From contig RDEW01000090.1 of NCBI GenBank assembly GCA_011109175.1, positions 78,163 through 106,623 on the forward strand: a stretch of 28,461 nucleotides of DNA. Reading direction: 5' to 3'. The position numbers and the translations under genes are program-made. Source of the DNA: Dicyema japonicum. Taxonomy: Eukaryota > Dicyemida > Rhombozoa > Dicyemidae. The notes under the pieces are model-generated. The model did not search any database, had not been told where the DNA came from, and worked only from the letters and a program-made list of their open reading frames with translations. This document shows, one piece after another, positions 1-9,381 of this stretch; position 1 is the stretch's first letter, and the number at the start of each line of letters is the position of its first letter.

Positions 1-1037
1 TAAGTGGTATAAATCGAGTCATAAATATGGTGAGGCTTGATGAAGAGACAAGTGAAATGGCTGATCATAATAGAAGCTTAGTATTTTTCATTTACACTTG
101 ATACTCGAGCCTGAGAGACCGCTTCCGTTTTTTCCAAACGTCTTCGAAACCTTTCAATTTAGCTAATAGAATATCGTAAGAGTTTTTCTAAATTGCATTG
201 AGACTTTCGAGAGTTAAGATGGTTGATCATCAGCTAGCAAAAGTCATTGTTTTAAAATGCGTCAATAAAATTTAGTTCGAATATCACAGCTGCCCATTCC
301 GATTGAAAGTTCGATGGATCAATAATTCCTTCTGGGATGACTAGTGACCCCTTCAGCATTGATTACCAACTGCGGACTGAATTGTCTACTGAAAGTTGCA
401 TCCAACCAAAATGAAAAAAAGACTTTTTTGATCATTCTTAATTGCTTGTCCCCTTCCTACTATTTATTATTGTTATCTTTTCAAATAAAAATTGGAGTCT
501 AAGAACTACAACACTATGTTCTCACATTTATGACTTCATAAAAAAAGAATGAGGGTAACGTAACGCCGTAGGAACTTGAAGGAATATCATAATTCTTTTC
601 AACTCGTTTAAGTAATTCTNACTGAAAGTTGCATCCAACCAAAATGAAAAAAAGACTTTTTTGATCATTCTTAATTGCTTGTCCCCTTCCTACTATTTAT
701 TATTGTTATCTTTTCAAATAAAAATTGGAGTCTAAGAACTACAACACTATGTTCTCACATTTATGACTTCATAAAAAAAGAATGAGGGTAACGTAACGCC
801 GTAGGAACTTGAAGGAATATCATAATTCTTTTCAACTCGTTTAAGTAATTCTGGAATATGTGCAAAACGAGAAACTAGCAACAAAGTCATCTTTCTTCAC
901 TTAACCATGGAGTATCCAAGGTCTAATTTACCTGTGGATAAATGAGGGATCTAATTGGACAAAAAGACAACCTTTGAATGGGTTTCACTAAGTTTTTCAT
1001 TCATTCTTTATATAAAAAAGGAAATAGAAGACTGTTG
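1..1037. other. Non-coding stretch, no gene seen
   Basis: No reading frame of note on either strand and no recognisable protein similarity. The only structure is the exact duplication at 388-852 described separately. The rest is AT-rich unique sequence. Confidence 0.6.
388..852. repeat. Exact 232-bp direct duplication around one N
   Basis: Bases 388-619 and 621-852 read identically from start to end, and the single base between them (620) is N. A perfect duplicate on both sides of a one-base gap is the usual signature of two contig ends that overlapped but were joined without merging. I therefore read this as an assembly artefact rather than a genomic duplication. Confidence 0.95.
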
Positions 1038-1221
1038 GCGTCCAATACAAAGTTACCGAATTCATTTCAATTTTTAAATTGGTTTTAGCTGACCCGCAGT
1101 TAAGTAAACGCACAGGGATAAACATTTTTGCGTCCAATACAAAGTTACCGAACTCATTTCAATCTTTAAATTGGTTTTAGCTGACCCGCAGTTAAGTAAA
1201 CGCACAGGGATAAACATTTTT
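1038..1221. repeat. Tandem duplication, 92-bp unit
   Basis: Two head-to-tail copies, 1038-1129 and 1130-1221, differ at only two positions near the start of the unit (ttc/ctc and ttt/tct). The duplication lies in the 3' part of the minus-strand RTE remnant and repeats part of its linker coding sequence. Confidence 0.93.
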
Positions 1222-1766
1222 GCACCAGATTGTAATCTTTCCACTTCCAATACTCGTTGGACCAAAAAGACCGACCATGATCGGAGCACATTCTTCTTAA
1301 TTTCGTGTTGGATTGTATCTCGCAATTTTTTTAATTCGGATTTTTGTTCATGATCACAAGCTTCAATTTGAAGTCTTATATCTCGTTGACGGATAGACAA
1401 TCGATTGACTGTCGAGTTATGTGCTCCTTTATATCTTCCTTTCATAGTATTTTCGCGAATCCCACTGCTTCTTCGGCAGCCGTCATTATGGTTTTAGAGA
1501 TTCTTTCCTACACAATGTGGAGTAGGCCATCCATAGAAATATCGGATAGATGATGGTCCATTCGCTGCTGGTATCTCGTGAGGAGTACAGGATTATTAAC
1601 TAATTCTTCTCCCGCTATCATCTGTGTTTTTCTGGGACGTGCATGATTCGCATATAATATTCCATAATGCCTGCTAAGATTCAACCGACAGACTACGATC
1701 TTATGATTTGTCAATGATCTTCCATACGAACGAAAGTCCACTAATAATCTCTTGTGCGACACCTAC
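1074..1766 (-). pseudogene. RTE-type non-LTR retrotransposon remnant: endonuclease end and linker
   Basis: Two minus-strand frames (1762-1508 and 1445-1074) match consecutive parts of the better preserved RTE copy at 11561-13087. The upstream frame carries the end of the AP-like endonuclease: FRSYGRSLTNHKIVV lines up with ARSYGRSMINSDHKMVI there. The downstream frame carries the charged linker before the reverse transcriptase, with LQSGAKMFIPVRLL matching LKDNAQMFVAVRLM. The two are in element order but in different frames. The catalytic SDH motif is degraded to TNH, so this copy is dead. No RT domain follows; the 92-bp duplication and then unrelated sequence lie at the 3' side. Family assignment rests on this internal comparison plus the known RTE architecture. 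Confidence 0.8.
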
Positions 1767-3456
1767 TCGACGTAACGATAAACCTATTTCTATCGACATC
1801 TCATTGTCATCACCGTCCTTGGCAATTTTATTGACTGCTCAGTGAAGTGTGACTCCAGAAGTGACCACAATCCAATATTTTTGGAGGTCAAAACAAGGTC
1901 ACGGATAAAGTGACAATGCCCAACGATAACTAACTACAGCCTTGCGAATTGGAGATGATTCCGTCGATAATTGTATTGGACTATTAAATTTCCCCACTCC
2001 TCCATCAGTCGAACAATTAGTGAAATGGTTTAACTCCACCATAAACGCTGCCTATGGGGAAACAATCTACGTCATCAAAACGTTTCAACACAACGACGAA
2101 ACATCTGATCAGAGGACGAAATAATCTAAAGATGGTAAAATCGCCAACAGAAGAAAACATCAGAAAAAAACGAGAATTGAACAGAGAGATCGACAACAAC
2201 AGAAAGGCAGAGATTGCAAATAGATGAACGAGGCTATCGAAGGCTTTCTGCAAGAACCACCCAATGTAGAGAGTGTGGAAGTGGATCAAGAACATCAAAA
2301 GATTCTCTCCAGAGAGAATTGTCAAAGTCTACATAAAACCAGACACTCTGATAAAATATTACACGTCTATCTCCTACAAGAAGTACACTAAGTATTCCTG
2401 AATAAGATTGAAACGAAACGCTCCGATGACTGGATCCTATTTACTAGTCAGGATGTTCGCAGAGCCATATTAAAGGCCAACAACTCAGAGGCCAAAGGAC
2501 CAGACAACATAACCACATGTGAACTGAGGCACCTAGGTCATCGAGCCCTGGAATTATTAGCCTATATCTTCAACCTATCCATTAACACAAATACAATCCC
2601 TGGAAGATGGAAGAAGTCTCTAATCAGACCTATCCGAAAACCCAACAAACCAATAAATGAACCATCTTTTTATCGCCTAATATATATTCTAAGTCCGGTC
2701 TCAAGGATCCTTGAAAGGCTTGTTTTGGAAAAAAATACAAAACTCAATCTCAATACCTCCGACCCAGCACGGATTCCGGGATAATCATTTGACAACAACA
2801 CACCTTACAACCCTCACACAATTCATTGCGGAAGGATTTAACTCCCCCAAACCCCACCAGAGGACAGTAATTATACCCGTGGACATCTCAAAAGCGTTCG
2901 ACTCAGTCCCTAGAAAACTCCTAACAAAGAAAATATTTGAAACCAACATCCATCCGAACCTGAAACTTTGGCTTGGAAACTTCCTAAATGGAAGACGAGC
3001 ACAAGTACTCTGCAACAACATCAAATCAAGATCTCGCTATTTCCCAAATGGAGTCCCTCAAGGATACTCAGTCCGCTCAACAAATGCTTGACAAGCTAAC
3101 TATGACTCTCGAAGCGGTCTTTTGTCACACTGTTTACCACCTACAAAAACAGGTAACCAAAAAGAACGAAGCTATTCCTATTAACAAAACACAGAATATT
3201 CTGGGAGTAACCTTTGATCAGGGACTCACCTTTATCCGACATGTTGAAAACAAAGTAACTTCTGCTCTGAAAAAAATGTGAATTTTAAAAGTGCTCTCAA
3301 AAATACTTAGAGACCGAACTAGTGGCCTTACCACGATTTATGAACAATTTATCCGACTAACGATGACGTATGCAATCCTTCATGGGAAATGCAGATTTCA
3401 CTATCCTCCTCATTGAAACTATCTGCAATCTAGGGGACTGAATAAAGTTAATTGAC

Positions 3457-3724
3457 CAGAACACAAAATCCAGCCTATTGAAAATTTCTTAATCGAATTA
3501 CAACGGAAACTCTTAAAGGAGGCTATTTTACCGAGCTGCCCTCTATTCCATACACCATTGAAATATCTACAATCATCATAAATTTTGAGATCAGAACACA
3601 AAATCCAGCCTATTGAAAATTTCTTAATCGAATTACAACAGAAACTCTTAAAGGAGGCTATTTTACCGAGCTGCCCTATATTCCATACACTATCGAATTA
3701 TCTACGATCATCATAAGTTTTGAG
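3457..3724. repeat. Tandem duplication, 135-bp unit
   Basis: Copies 3457-3591 and 3592-3724 differ at roughly seven positions. The unit encodes the C-terminal stretch IQPIENFLIELQ... of the Jockey-type copy, followed by a stop in each unit. The divergence argues against a simple uncollapsed contig overlap, though two merged alleles or paralogues could also give it. Confidence 0.92.
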
Positions 3725-3848
3725 CCGATGCCATGTCCAATGAGAAGATTCTCGACCCAACTGGACTCGTCCTCTCGTTTGTCGGTCTAGGATCACTTAG
3801 TTAGATGAAAACTTTTATTTCTTTTCTTTGACCCAGTGATCCTGGGGG

Positions 3849-3870
3849 TAATAATAATAATACTAATAAT
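3849..3870 (+). repeat. TAA-rich 3' tail of the Jockey-type copy
   Basis: A run of TAA triplets with one TAC interruption follows the last coding remnant of the element. Short microsatellite tails instead of poly(A) are known at 3' ends of several non-LTR clades, so this probably marks the 3' terminus. Confidence 0.6.
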
Positions 3871-3873
3871 TCA

Positions 3874-4197
3874 TAGGTATTAAAGACTGTATAATCAAGT
3901 CAAAGAGATACTCATGANGAGAGCCAAAATGTCTATAGCTACGCATAGGCAGGACACACACTTTATTTAAGTAAAGAACAATTGATTGCAAAGAGAACTG
4001 GCGAAAGCGAGTCCTCTTGAGGAGTACCAATCTAGGCTCCGTTGATTTTTTTGTTCCCTCGAAACTTTTGGAAAAACGTCAGCGGCTGGTTGGGATTATT
4101 TGGATGGACCTATATTTTAATAAAATATAAGAACCCTTCGTAAATGCTGACTTAATCTAGAAAGCTTCATAGCCTCGTTAAAAAATGACTTTGAGCA
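3874..4197. other. Spacer, no gene seen
   Basis: Sequence between the Jockey-type 3' tail and the target duplication of the Ginger-like element. It holds a single N at 3918, probably an assembly join. No coding pattern or repeat recognised. Confidence 0.5.
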
Positions 4198-4202
4198 TAA
4201 TA
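4198..4202. repeat. Target site duplication TAATA, left
   Basis: Five bases directly outside the left inverted repeat, identical to 5597-5601. The flanks share AT-rich context, so chance agreement of five bases is possible, but the repeats fix its position exactly. Confidence 0.75.
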
Positions 4203-4252
4203 TGTCGCGAGAGCTACCTGCAACTACGCGCTACTTGCAATATCGATTTTTT
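4203..4252 (+). repeat. Left terminal inverted repeat of Ginger-like element
   Basis: Fifty bases that match the reverse complement of 5547-5596 with four substitutions, ending in a T-run. It contains the 11-base word GCTACYTGCAA twice, about one and a half helical turns apart, a likely transposase binding site. Confidence 0.92.
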
Positions 4253-4507
4253 TCCTCGAAATTAAACGAATAGTCTTATGACACTCACAAGTCGAACTCA
4301 GTAAAAGAAACCAGTTTTCTCAAAAAAACATGAAACTAAAATAATATAAAGATTTATGTTATGCTTTAAAAATTATAAAATTGAATTTATTTTTTAAATC
4401 CAATATTTTAAACAATTTAAAATCCCAGGTTAGACGATTGTATTCATTTAAGTTTCAATTAAGACAAAAAATTCAAAAAAAATATTTTATTTATAAGAAA
4501 GGATAAG

Positions 4508-5053
4508 TCACTTCTTTTTAAGCTTTTTAACGCGACTCATGTGGACGATCTCGGTATGTCCCTCATTCGATTGAAGTGTCATTCGCTTGTTAGACAATAT
4601 ATCTACGACTTTCACTTTTTCACTGTAGGGAAATTCAAATTTCCTTAACTTAGCGAGGGATTGTTGCTAATATATGATTTTCTTCATCATATTCCTTAAG
4701 ACTTTTGGCAAAAAGACATGTCTCACAATTGGAAACAACATCGCGAATAACATCTCTTTTCACAAAAAATATCGTTCTTTACAATATGTTTCTAGGTTGT
4801 TTTGGCCACAATGTGTTAAATCATGAATTTGAGTAGCGACAAACTTCATTTCCTCAACGTTGTCCGAATCAATAACCAATTTATCGCCTTCTGGGTCTTT
4901 TAGATACATTCTTCCTTCTTTAAGAACGAAGCTCTTGGACTTTTTTCGGATCCTGCACATAGCACATGCAGGCACATCAGTAGGTAAGCCTCCTTCCAGA
5001 ATAATTTTGAGATTATCATATTCAACAGATGTCTTAACAAACAAGCGTGACAT
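4508..5053 (-). pseudogene. Integrase-like transposase with the DDE core deleted
   Basis: From ATG at 5053 (minus) the frame runs 97 codons. It has a lead-in with FVLKEGRMYLKD and then an H2C2 integrase zinc-binding domain: HDLTHCG, followed after a frameshift near 4757 by NCETC (near 4705-4720), giving the H-x3-H...C-x2-C ligands. Downstream, at about 4650-4508, another frame gives KVKVVDILSNKRMTLQS, EIVHMSRVKKLKKK and a stop. This resembles the SH3-like C-terminal domain of Gypsy-type integrases. The rve catalytic core of about 150 residues that should lie between the two is absent, with only some 50 bp left. The element therefore cannot encode an active transposase. The missing LTRs and the presence of inverted repeats favour a DNA transposon over a Gypsy retroelement. 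Confidence 0.78.
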
Positions 5054-5423
5054 AACAATTCAAATTATTATTATTATTATAAGCAACTACATAGAATCAT
5101 ATAAACTATAATTCTATTCGTGCCGCGTCTGAACAATCCTCTTAATTAGCCTTTCCCATCCCCTCCTGTCCTATGCCAAGTGCCGCAGACTACTAAGGTC
5201 TTCACCGTCCTTTAGTAGTCTGGTTACTGATCTCAGGTCACCATTAAGGACTTCCGGAAGAGTTATTCTTGGACGACCTCTGAACTTCTCCCCTGACGTA
5301 TCGAAGTATTCTTCCATGACGACGTTTGCTGGCGTGTCTTGTTCCAATCTGAGAATATGGCCAAACAATCTCCAGCGAGCCTTCATGATCATGGTGCTCA
5401 GAGGTCCGGAACCGCATCTTCTA
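5054..5423 (-). mobile_element. 5'-truncated RTE copy nested in the Ginger-like element
   Basis: On the minus strand the segment reads RRCGSGPLSTMI, KARWRLFGHILRL, then RPRITLPEVLNGDL, LLKDGEDLSSLRHLA, a stop, and DRRGWERLIKRIV. This is the C-terminal region found after the RT in RTE elements, with the same order as in 9640-9830 and 13260-13460. It finishes in a run of TAA units (plus-strand ATT run at 5065-5080), the 3' tail, which abuts the transposase start codon at 5053. 5' truncation is typical of target-primed reverse transcription. It inserted after the DNA transposon, so it is younger. No clear target duplication found. Confidence 0.82.
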
Positions 5424-5546
5424 TATAATTAGTATTAATAGTTTATAATAATTTTATACAATAAAATTAATATTTTATATTACTAAAAATTAGAATTTTA
5501 ATCCAAAAGAACAATTTTTATAGATTCAAAAAAATTCAAAAAATTC

Positions 5547-5596
5547 AAAAAATCGATATTGCAGGTAGCGCATAGTTGCAAGTAGCGCTCGCGACA
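5547..5596 (-). repeat. Right terminal inverted repeat of Ginger-like element
   Basis: Reverse-complement partner of 4203-4252 with four mismatches. The inner side runs into a short AAATTC-type simple repeat (5523-5550), and the outer end is CTCGCGACA. Confidence 0.92.
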
Positions 5597-5601
5597 TAAT
5601 A
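5597..5601. repeat. Target site duplication TAATA, right
   Basis: Partner of 4198-4202, immediately outside the right inverted repeat. Confidence 0.75.
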
Positions 5602-6021
5602 AACAGAAAGGTTATTTCCATCATTAGTAGATGCGATGAAAACATATTTTAAATATTAAATATTACATAAAAAATTTTTTTTATTTAGTGTCTTTTGCTC
5701 CATTGTTATACAATACCTATACACCGCAAATGACGCTAGTGTCAATTTGAAAATACAGGTTCACAATACTAAAATTCTATTTCTGTAAACATTTTTACCG
5801 CAAAATCAACGAATTAGAAAAAGTTAAAAGTTAACTACTAACTAAGTTATCCCGGTTTTCCGGGTTCTGGCTCTCGTTCGGGTCCTCGAAGATCCTACAG
5901 AATTGATAAAAACGGGGACGGTCTCATTCTCCATAGATTCCCCGCATTTTCAAGATAGTCAAATATAGAGTGAAAGCGGACAGCCGTTTTTCATAGCCCA
6001 CTGTAGAAATAACTTCATTCT
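5602..6021. other. Spacer, no gene seen
   Basis: AT-rich sequence with a slightly GC-richer patch at 5850-5950. No frame or repeat stands out on either strand. Confidence 0.5.
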
Positions 6022-6374
6022 TTACCTTAGATGTTCTTTAAGATTCATTACGTTATTCACATTTTTCTTATTAATTATTTTTAAGGCAGTTGGTTGTGCG
6101 GCTTCTAATTTTTGAGACTTTTGAGACGACGATTCAGGTATCAGCTTCAGAAAGGACATGCGTAATCGATTGCTGGCAGTATGTATTGTCTGTAAATTTT
6201 CTGTAGTAAGAAGGTGTTGTGCCCAATTGGTGATCGGGACATAATTTTCAATATGCTGGTTATAATGTCATTGAAGTGTTCGCCGAATGTCAAGAGAGTA
6301 TCCAACTTTAATCCTAGTGAAATATATGGAGTCGAATAAAGGAGGCGGAAGCGATTGGTTAACAAAATCATCAA
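6022..6374 (-). pseudogene. Jockey/CR1-type RT C-terminal fragment
   Basis: The minus-strand frame from 6374 gives a thumb-like GLKLDTLLTFGEHF, then IMSRSPIGHNTFLLQKIYRQ and YILPAIDYACPF. This is the same order as ILGVTFDQGLTF ... LTTIYEQFIR in the Jockey-type copy at 3195-3345. After a one-base shift near 6147 the frame continues with SQKLEAAQPTALKII to a stop at 6022. This is the region after the RT palm in Jockey/CR1-like elements. No catalytic motif is included, and both ends run into unrelated sequence, so it is an isolated fragment. Confidence 0.65.
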
Positions 6375-6589
6375 AGTGCTAATAGTAAGTGAAAATAAGA
6401 CATTTTATTAAAAAGTAAGTTAAAATTAAAGTTGTTATGAGGTCTCCATTATGACCTGGAAATATTGAACACGCGATGGGAGATACCTTTTATAATCTCG
6501 AGCACAATGTTCTGGAAAAGCCATCGCGTCATTCTAGGTTCACCCTTCCTCTTCTTTACAGCTGCCCGATTAACCTGATAAACTCATTA

Positions 6590-6745
6590 ACCTGATCCGA
6601 TTTCGCAGTGAGATGTTCACTGATGACGGCGTCATTCGTCAAGCCAAAGCATTTTATATGCGTGGAACTTTTATCCGGAATGTACAGCTGCGAGATTCGA
6701 ACTATGATTCCTCAGGCCATTTACAGCTCTCATAACAACGCCAAA
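6590..6745 (-). mobile_element. tRNA-derived SINE, copy 1
   Basis: Reverse-complemented, this matches 21747-21902. Shared blocks are a B-box-like AGTTCGAATCTCGC, TGTACATTC, and the 3' block TGACGCCGTCATCAGTG followed by AACATCTCACTGCG. The regions between the blocks are diverged. A B box near the 5' part and a conserved unrelated body are the layout of a tRNA-derived SINE. Beyond the body the copy shows ATCAGGTTAAT twice, a possible tail repeat. No protein is encoded. Confidence 0.75.
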
Positions 6746-6847
6746 TCGGAATGTAATATTATAGTTTATTGAAGATAATGTTAATTTATTGTATTTTATG
6801 ATTTTTTAATAAAATGTAATATAAAGTAATTTATTTATTTTAAGAAT

Positions 6848-6858
6848 ATGAAGGTTAT
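6848..6858. repeat. 11-bp target site duplication, left
   Basis: ATGAAGGTTAT here recurs exactly at 9870-9880, just after the short ATAATAAC tail of the RTE element. This sets the element at 6859-9869 and implies that the ATG at 6848 belongs to the flank, not to the element. Confidence 0.75.
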
Positions 6859-6892
6859 TTTGGTTGAGGTGGTGACGTCCCTCTCGAAAAGT

Positions 6893-7724
6893 ATGTCTGA
6901 AAAACACGAAAATTGCAACCTAAATGACTTCTCTCTTTTAACGTTCAACGTCAGAGGACTCTCTAGTGCATGGAAAAGAAAAGAACTTTGTGAAGACCTT
7001 TCAAAATACAAGATATCATTCGGATGTTTCCAAGAGACAAAATTATCGAAGGAGTTTGAAGAACACGGAATGTTTCAGTTAATCTTTCTCTCTGAGGATC
7101 AAAACATTACGGACTTGGATTTCCTGTAAGAAAGGACCTACTCCGGCGCATATACCGTTACTGGACTATCAATGAAATGATTGGGATTTTACAAATAACA
7201 TTGTACGATCATAACTCTCCGAAGAGTTATCTTACAATTATTAACGCATATGCTCCACATAGTGGATGGATCAATAAGAAACCCGAGGAAATTGACGACT
7301 TTTATGCGAATCTGTCTGATGTTTATTCCAATTATGCAAATTCCACATTAATATTGATTGCCGGTGATCTTAATGCAAAAGTTGGAAATCGAATCACTAT
7401 AGAAGAAGCATTCATTGGAAGACATGGAAGGGGAAAAAGGAACATTGCAGAAACCTTGTTAGCTAGCTTTTGTCAAGCAAATTATCTATTTTTTGTAACA
7501 CGGACTTTATCCACTCTGCAAGACACAGGACAGCTTGGTCAGGCAATAGAACTAAGTCTGACGGAAGCATTGCGAAAATCTACAATCAAATAGACTACAT
7601 TATTTGCAGACAAAAAGACCGCAGTATTGTCACTGATGCCCGTGCTTATGAAGGGTCTATAATTGACAGCGATCACAAGATGGTTATTGGCAATATGTCG
7701 ATAAAGAAACTTATGGATTTGTAA
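6893..7724 (+). pseudogene. RTE AP-type endonuclease domain, frameshifted
   Basis: I start at ATG 6893 (MSEKHENCN) because the upstream ATG at 6848 lies in the target duplication. The frame shows LLTFNVRGLSSAWK and CFQETKL, the first two metal-binding regions of exonuclease III-like endonucleases. A shift near 7110 leads to IINAYAPHSGW, LIAGDLNAKVGN and GRHGRGKRN. A second shift near 7480 leads to YNQIDYIICRQKD and SDHKMVIGN, ending at a stop at 7722. All main catalytic blocks (N, E, D-N, S-D-H) are still readable across three frames. In life the domain nicks target DNA to prime reverse transcription. As it stands no full-length protein can be made. Confidence 0.85.
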
Positions 7725-7840
7725 GGGATGAAAAGAAAGTGCAATGGACACACGGACTGAGGGGGAAGGGATAAGTTTTAGACCATTTAAAGAACAATAC
7801 TATCCGGGGAGAGGAATTCTGAAAATACCTCGATGAGGGA

Positions 7841-9119
7841 TTGGAAGAAATATCAGCAGATTTGGCACCGCAAATTGCGTGGACCTTGGTCAAACAGAAG
7901 ATCATGATTGCTGCGGATATATACCTGAAAGAGGACTACGTAACTAATACACCTACTGAAGAAGGGACCGCTTTGAAACGCCTTGCTAATCAACAAAAGG
8001 CGATATGGATACATTGTCTAAAAACAGATGACAAAAATACGAAACAGCGGATACAAAAGAAAAGAACAGTCATCAAAAACAATAAGAAAAGCTGCACGTC
8101 AAATTTAAAGAACGAAACAACAACAAAAATAGAGAAAATCGAAGGCCTTTAAAGACAATGCGAAGTTTTTATGAAGCTGTCGGACAAATCAGAAAACTTC
8201 CAAGGAAAACATTGACTTTACGATATGAAAAAGGAAAACATATTGCTAACCAACAAAAAATGCAGAACTTATAGCGGATTATTTTGAAGCACAATTTGTA
8301 TCAGAAAATAGGAAAAAACTCACCATTAACAGGGATCAGGGAAATTTGGACGAAGAATTAACTTTGGAAGAAGTATTGAGAGCAAGTTTCAAACTGAAGG
8401 ACAATAAGAGTCCTTGCCAAGATGGCTTAAATGGTGAATTTTTCAAATATGGAACTCAAAAACTATACATGGTAATTGCCTGGATTCTAAACGAAACGTA
8501 TACTGTAGGAGCCACTTTGTCACTTGGAGAAGGACTATTATACCAGTACAGAAGCCAAACAAAAAATCGGGTAATGTTGAGAACCTAAAATCAGTGGTCT
8601 TAACCAACAAACTACGAAAGATACTAGCCAAACAAATGGAGAAGTGCGACTGTTCAAAAATTTAAAATAACGACAACCATTCTGGGGATTGATATGTCAA
8701 AGGCTTTTGATTACATCAACAGGATCAAGCTGCTGCAAATACTGGAGCACTTTTTGGAAAGCTCAACGATTAGGATGGTCAGGACACTCGTGACGGACAC
8801 GAGTTTGATGGTCAGGACTGCTAAAGCTTTATCGAGGACATTTGGTTCCTCTCAAGGAAATCCATTATCCCCGATTTTGTTTATTTGGAAAGCTCAACGA
8901 TTAGGATGGTCAGGACACTCGTGACGGACACGAGTTTGATGGTCAGGACTGCTAAAGCTTTATCGAGGACATTTGGTTCCTCTCAAGGAAATCCATTATC
9001 CCCGATTTTGTTTATTATTTATCTGGAGGCAGCTCTACGAGACTTGAAGCCTCATATCAGAGAAGGAAAGAGCATAATAGCATATGCAGACGACGTGGAC
9101 TTTATTTTGAATAACATAT
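7841..9119 (+). pseudogene. RTE linker and reverse transcriptase, broken
   Basis: The linker frame (7841-8152) has LEEISADLAPQIAW and KRLANQQKAIWIHCLKTD, matching SLAKQQREIWIQSLNT of the copy at 11561-13087. The RT begins at 8346 (EVLRASFKLKDNKSPCQDG) and shifts near 8540 to KPNKKSGNVENLKSVVLTN. About 50 residues before motif A are missing. Motif A GIDMSKAFD starts at 8685, motif B SSQGNPLSP appears twice because of a 131-bp duplication, and motif C IAYADDVDFI lies at 9077-9106. All three catalytic aspartates are therefore preserved, unlike most neighbours. A stop follows at 9119. The product would copy element RNA in the nucleus at the nicked target. Confidence 0.85.
8753..9014. repeat. Exact tandem duplication, 131-bp unit
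   Basis: 8753-8883 and 8884-9014 are identical. The unit spans the RT segment up to motif B, so the product would carry the region twice and is also shifted, because 131 is not a multiple of three. Being perfect, it is either very recent or an uncollapsed assembly overlap. Confidence 0.95.
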
Positions 9120-9143
9120 AAGAGTTAATTGCACTTTTTGTAG

Positions 9144-9381
9144 AAAATGCCTGATAAAATGGCTGAGTGGTCATTAAAAGTAAACACAAACAAAACCGAA
9201 ATCACGGAGCTAAAAAGAAGTGAGGAAAGGACCGAGGATCACTGGCGTAGATCAAAAAACTAAAAATGCCTGATAAAATGGCTGAGTGGTCATTAAAAGT
9301 AAACACAAACAAAACCGAAATCACGGAGCTAAAGAGAAGTGAGGAAAGGACCGAGGAACACTAGCGTAGATCAAAAAACTA
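9144..9381. repeat. Tandem duplication, 119-bp unit
   Basis: 9144-9262 and 9263-9381 differ at three positions. The unit encodes the KMAEWSLKVNTNKTEITEL region just after RT motif C. Only the second copy leads on into the rest of the element. Confidence 0.94.

Larger units (their letters stand above)
1795..3870 (+). pseudogene. Jockey/CR1-type non-LTR retrotransposon ORF2, broken
   Basis: Read across frames, this contains the end of an AP endonuclease (SDHNPIF, 1860-1880), a linker (VEQLVKWFNSTINAAY near 2010-2060; TLIKYYTSISYKKY near 2350), then the RT. RT pieces are AKGPDNIT near 2490, IRPIRKPNKP near 2630, motif A DISKAFDS at 2882-2905 and motif B NGVPQG at 3047-3064. After motif B the frame jumps to the thumb (ILGVTFDQGLTF, near 3195-3230; LTTIYEQFIR near 3325), so the segment with the catalytic YADD is missing. 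Several frameshifts and stops make it a pseudogene. It ends in a C-terminal segment duplicated in tandem (3457-3724) and a TAA-rich tail at 3849-3870. The fragments at 25487-26280 and 26370-26850 belong to the same family. Confidence 0.85.
4203..5596 (-). mobile_element. Ginger-like cut-and-paste DNA transposon, decayed
   Basis: The element begins TGTCGCGAG and ends CTCGCGACA. It carries 50-bp terminal inverted repeats (4203-4252 against 5547-5596, four mismatches) and is flanked by the 5-bp direct repeat TAATA at 4198-4202 and 5597-5601. Inside, on the minus strand, lies an integrase-like gene (4508-5053) whose DDE core is gone. Upstream of its start codon sits a nested RTE fragment (5054-5423). 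Gypsy-type integrase carried by a transposon with inverted rather than long terminal repeats, starting with TGT, is the definition of the Ginger superfamily. A 5-bp AT-rich target duplication would suit the Ginger2/Tdd side better than the CCGG-type targets of Ginger1, but that subdivision is a guess. A Maverick end or a domesticated integrase gene is less likely given length and termini. Confidence 0.8.

Noticed and set aside
1-4100. A possible inverted match between about 115-155 and 4050-4080
   Set aside because: Only scattered similarity around CCGCT...TTTTTCCAAA; not enough to call a repeat.
4508-5053. A Gypsy LTR retrotransposon
   Set aside because: The zinc and SH3-like parts would fit, but no long direct repeats, protease or RT are present, and the flanks are inverted repeats with a 5-bp duplication.
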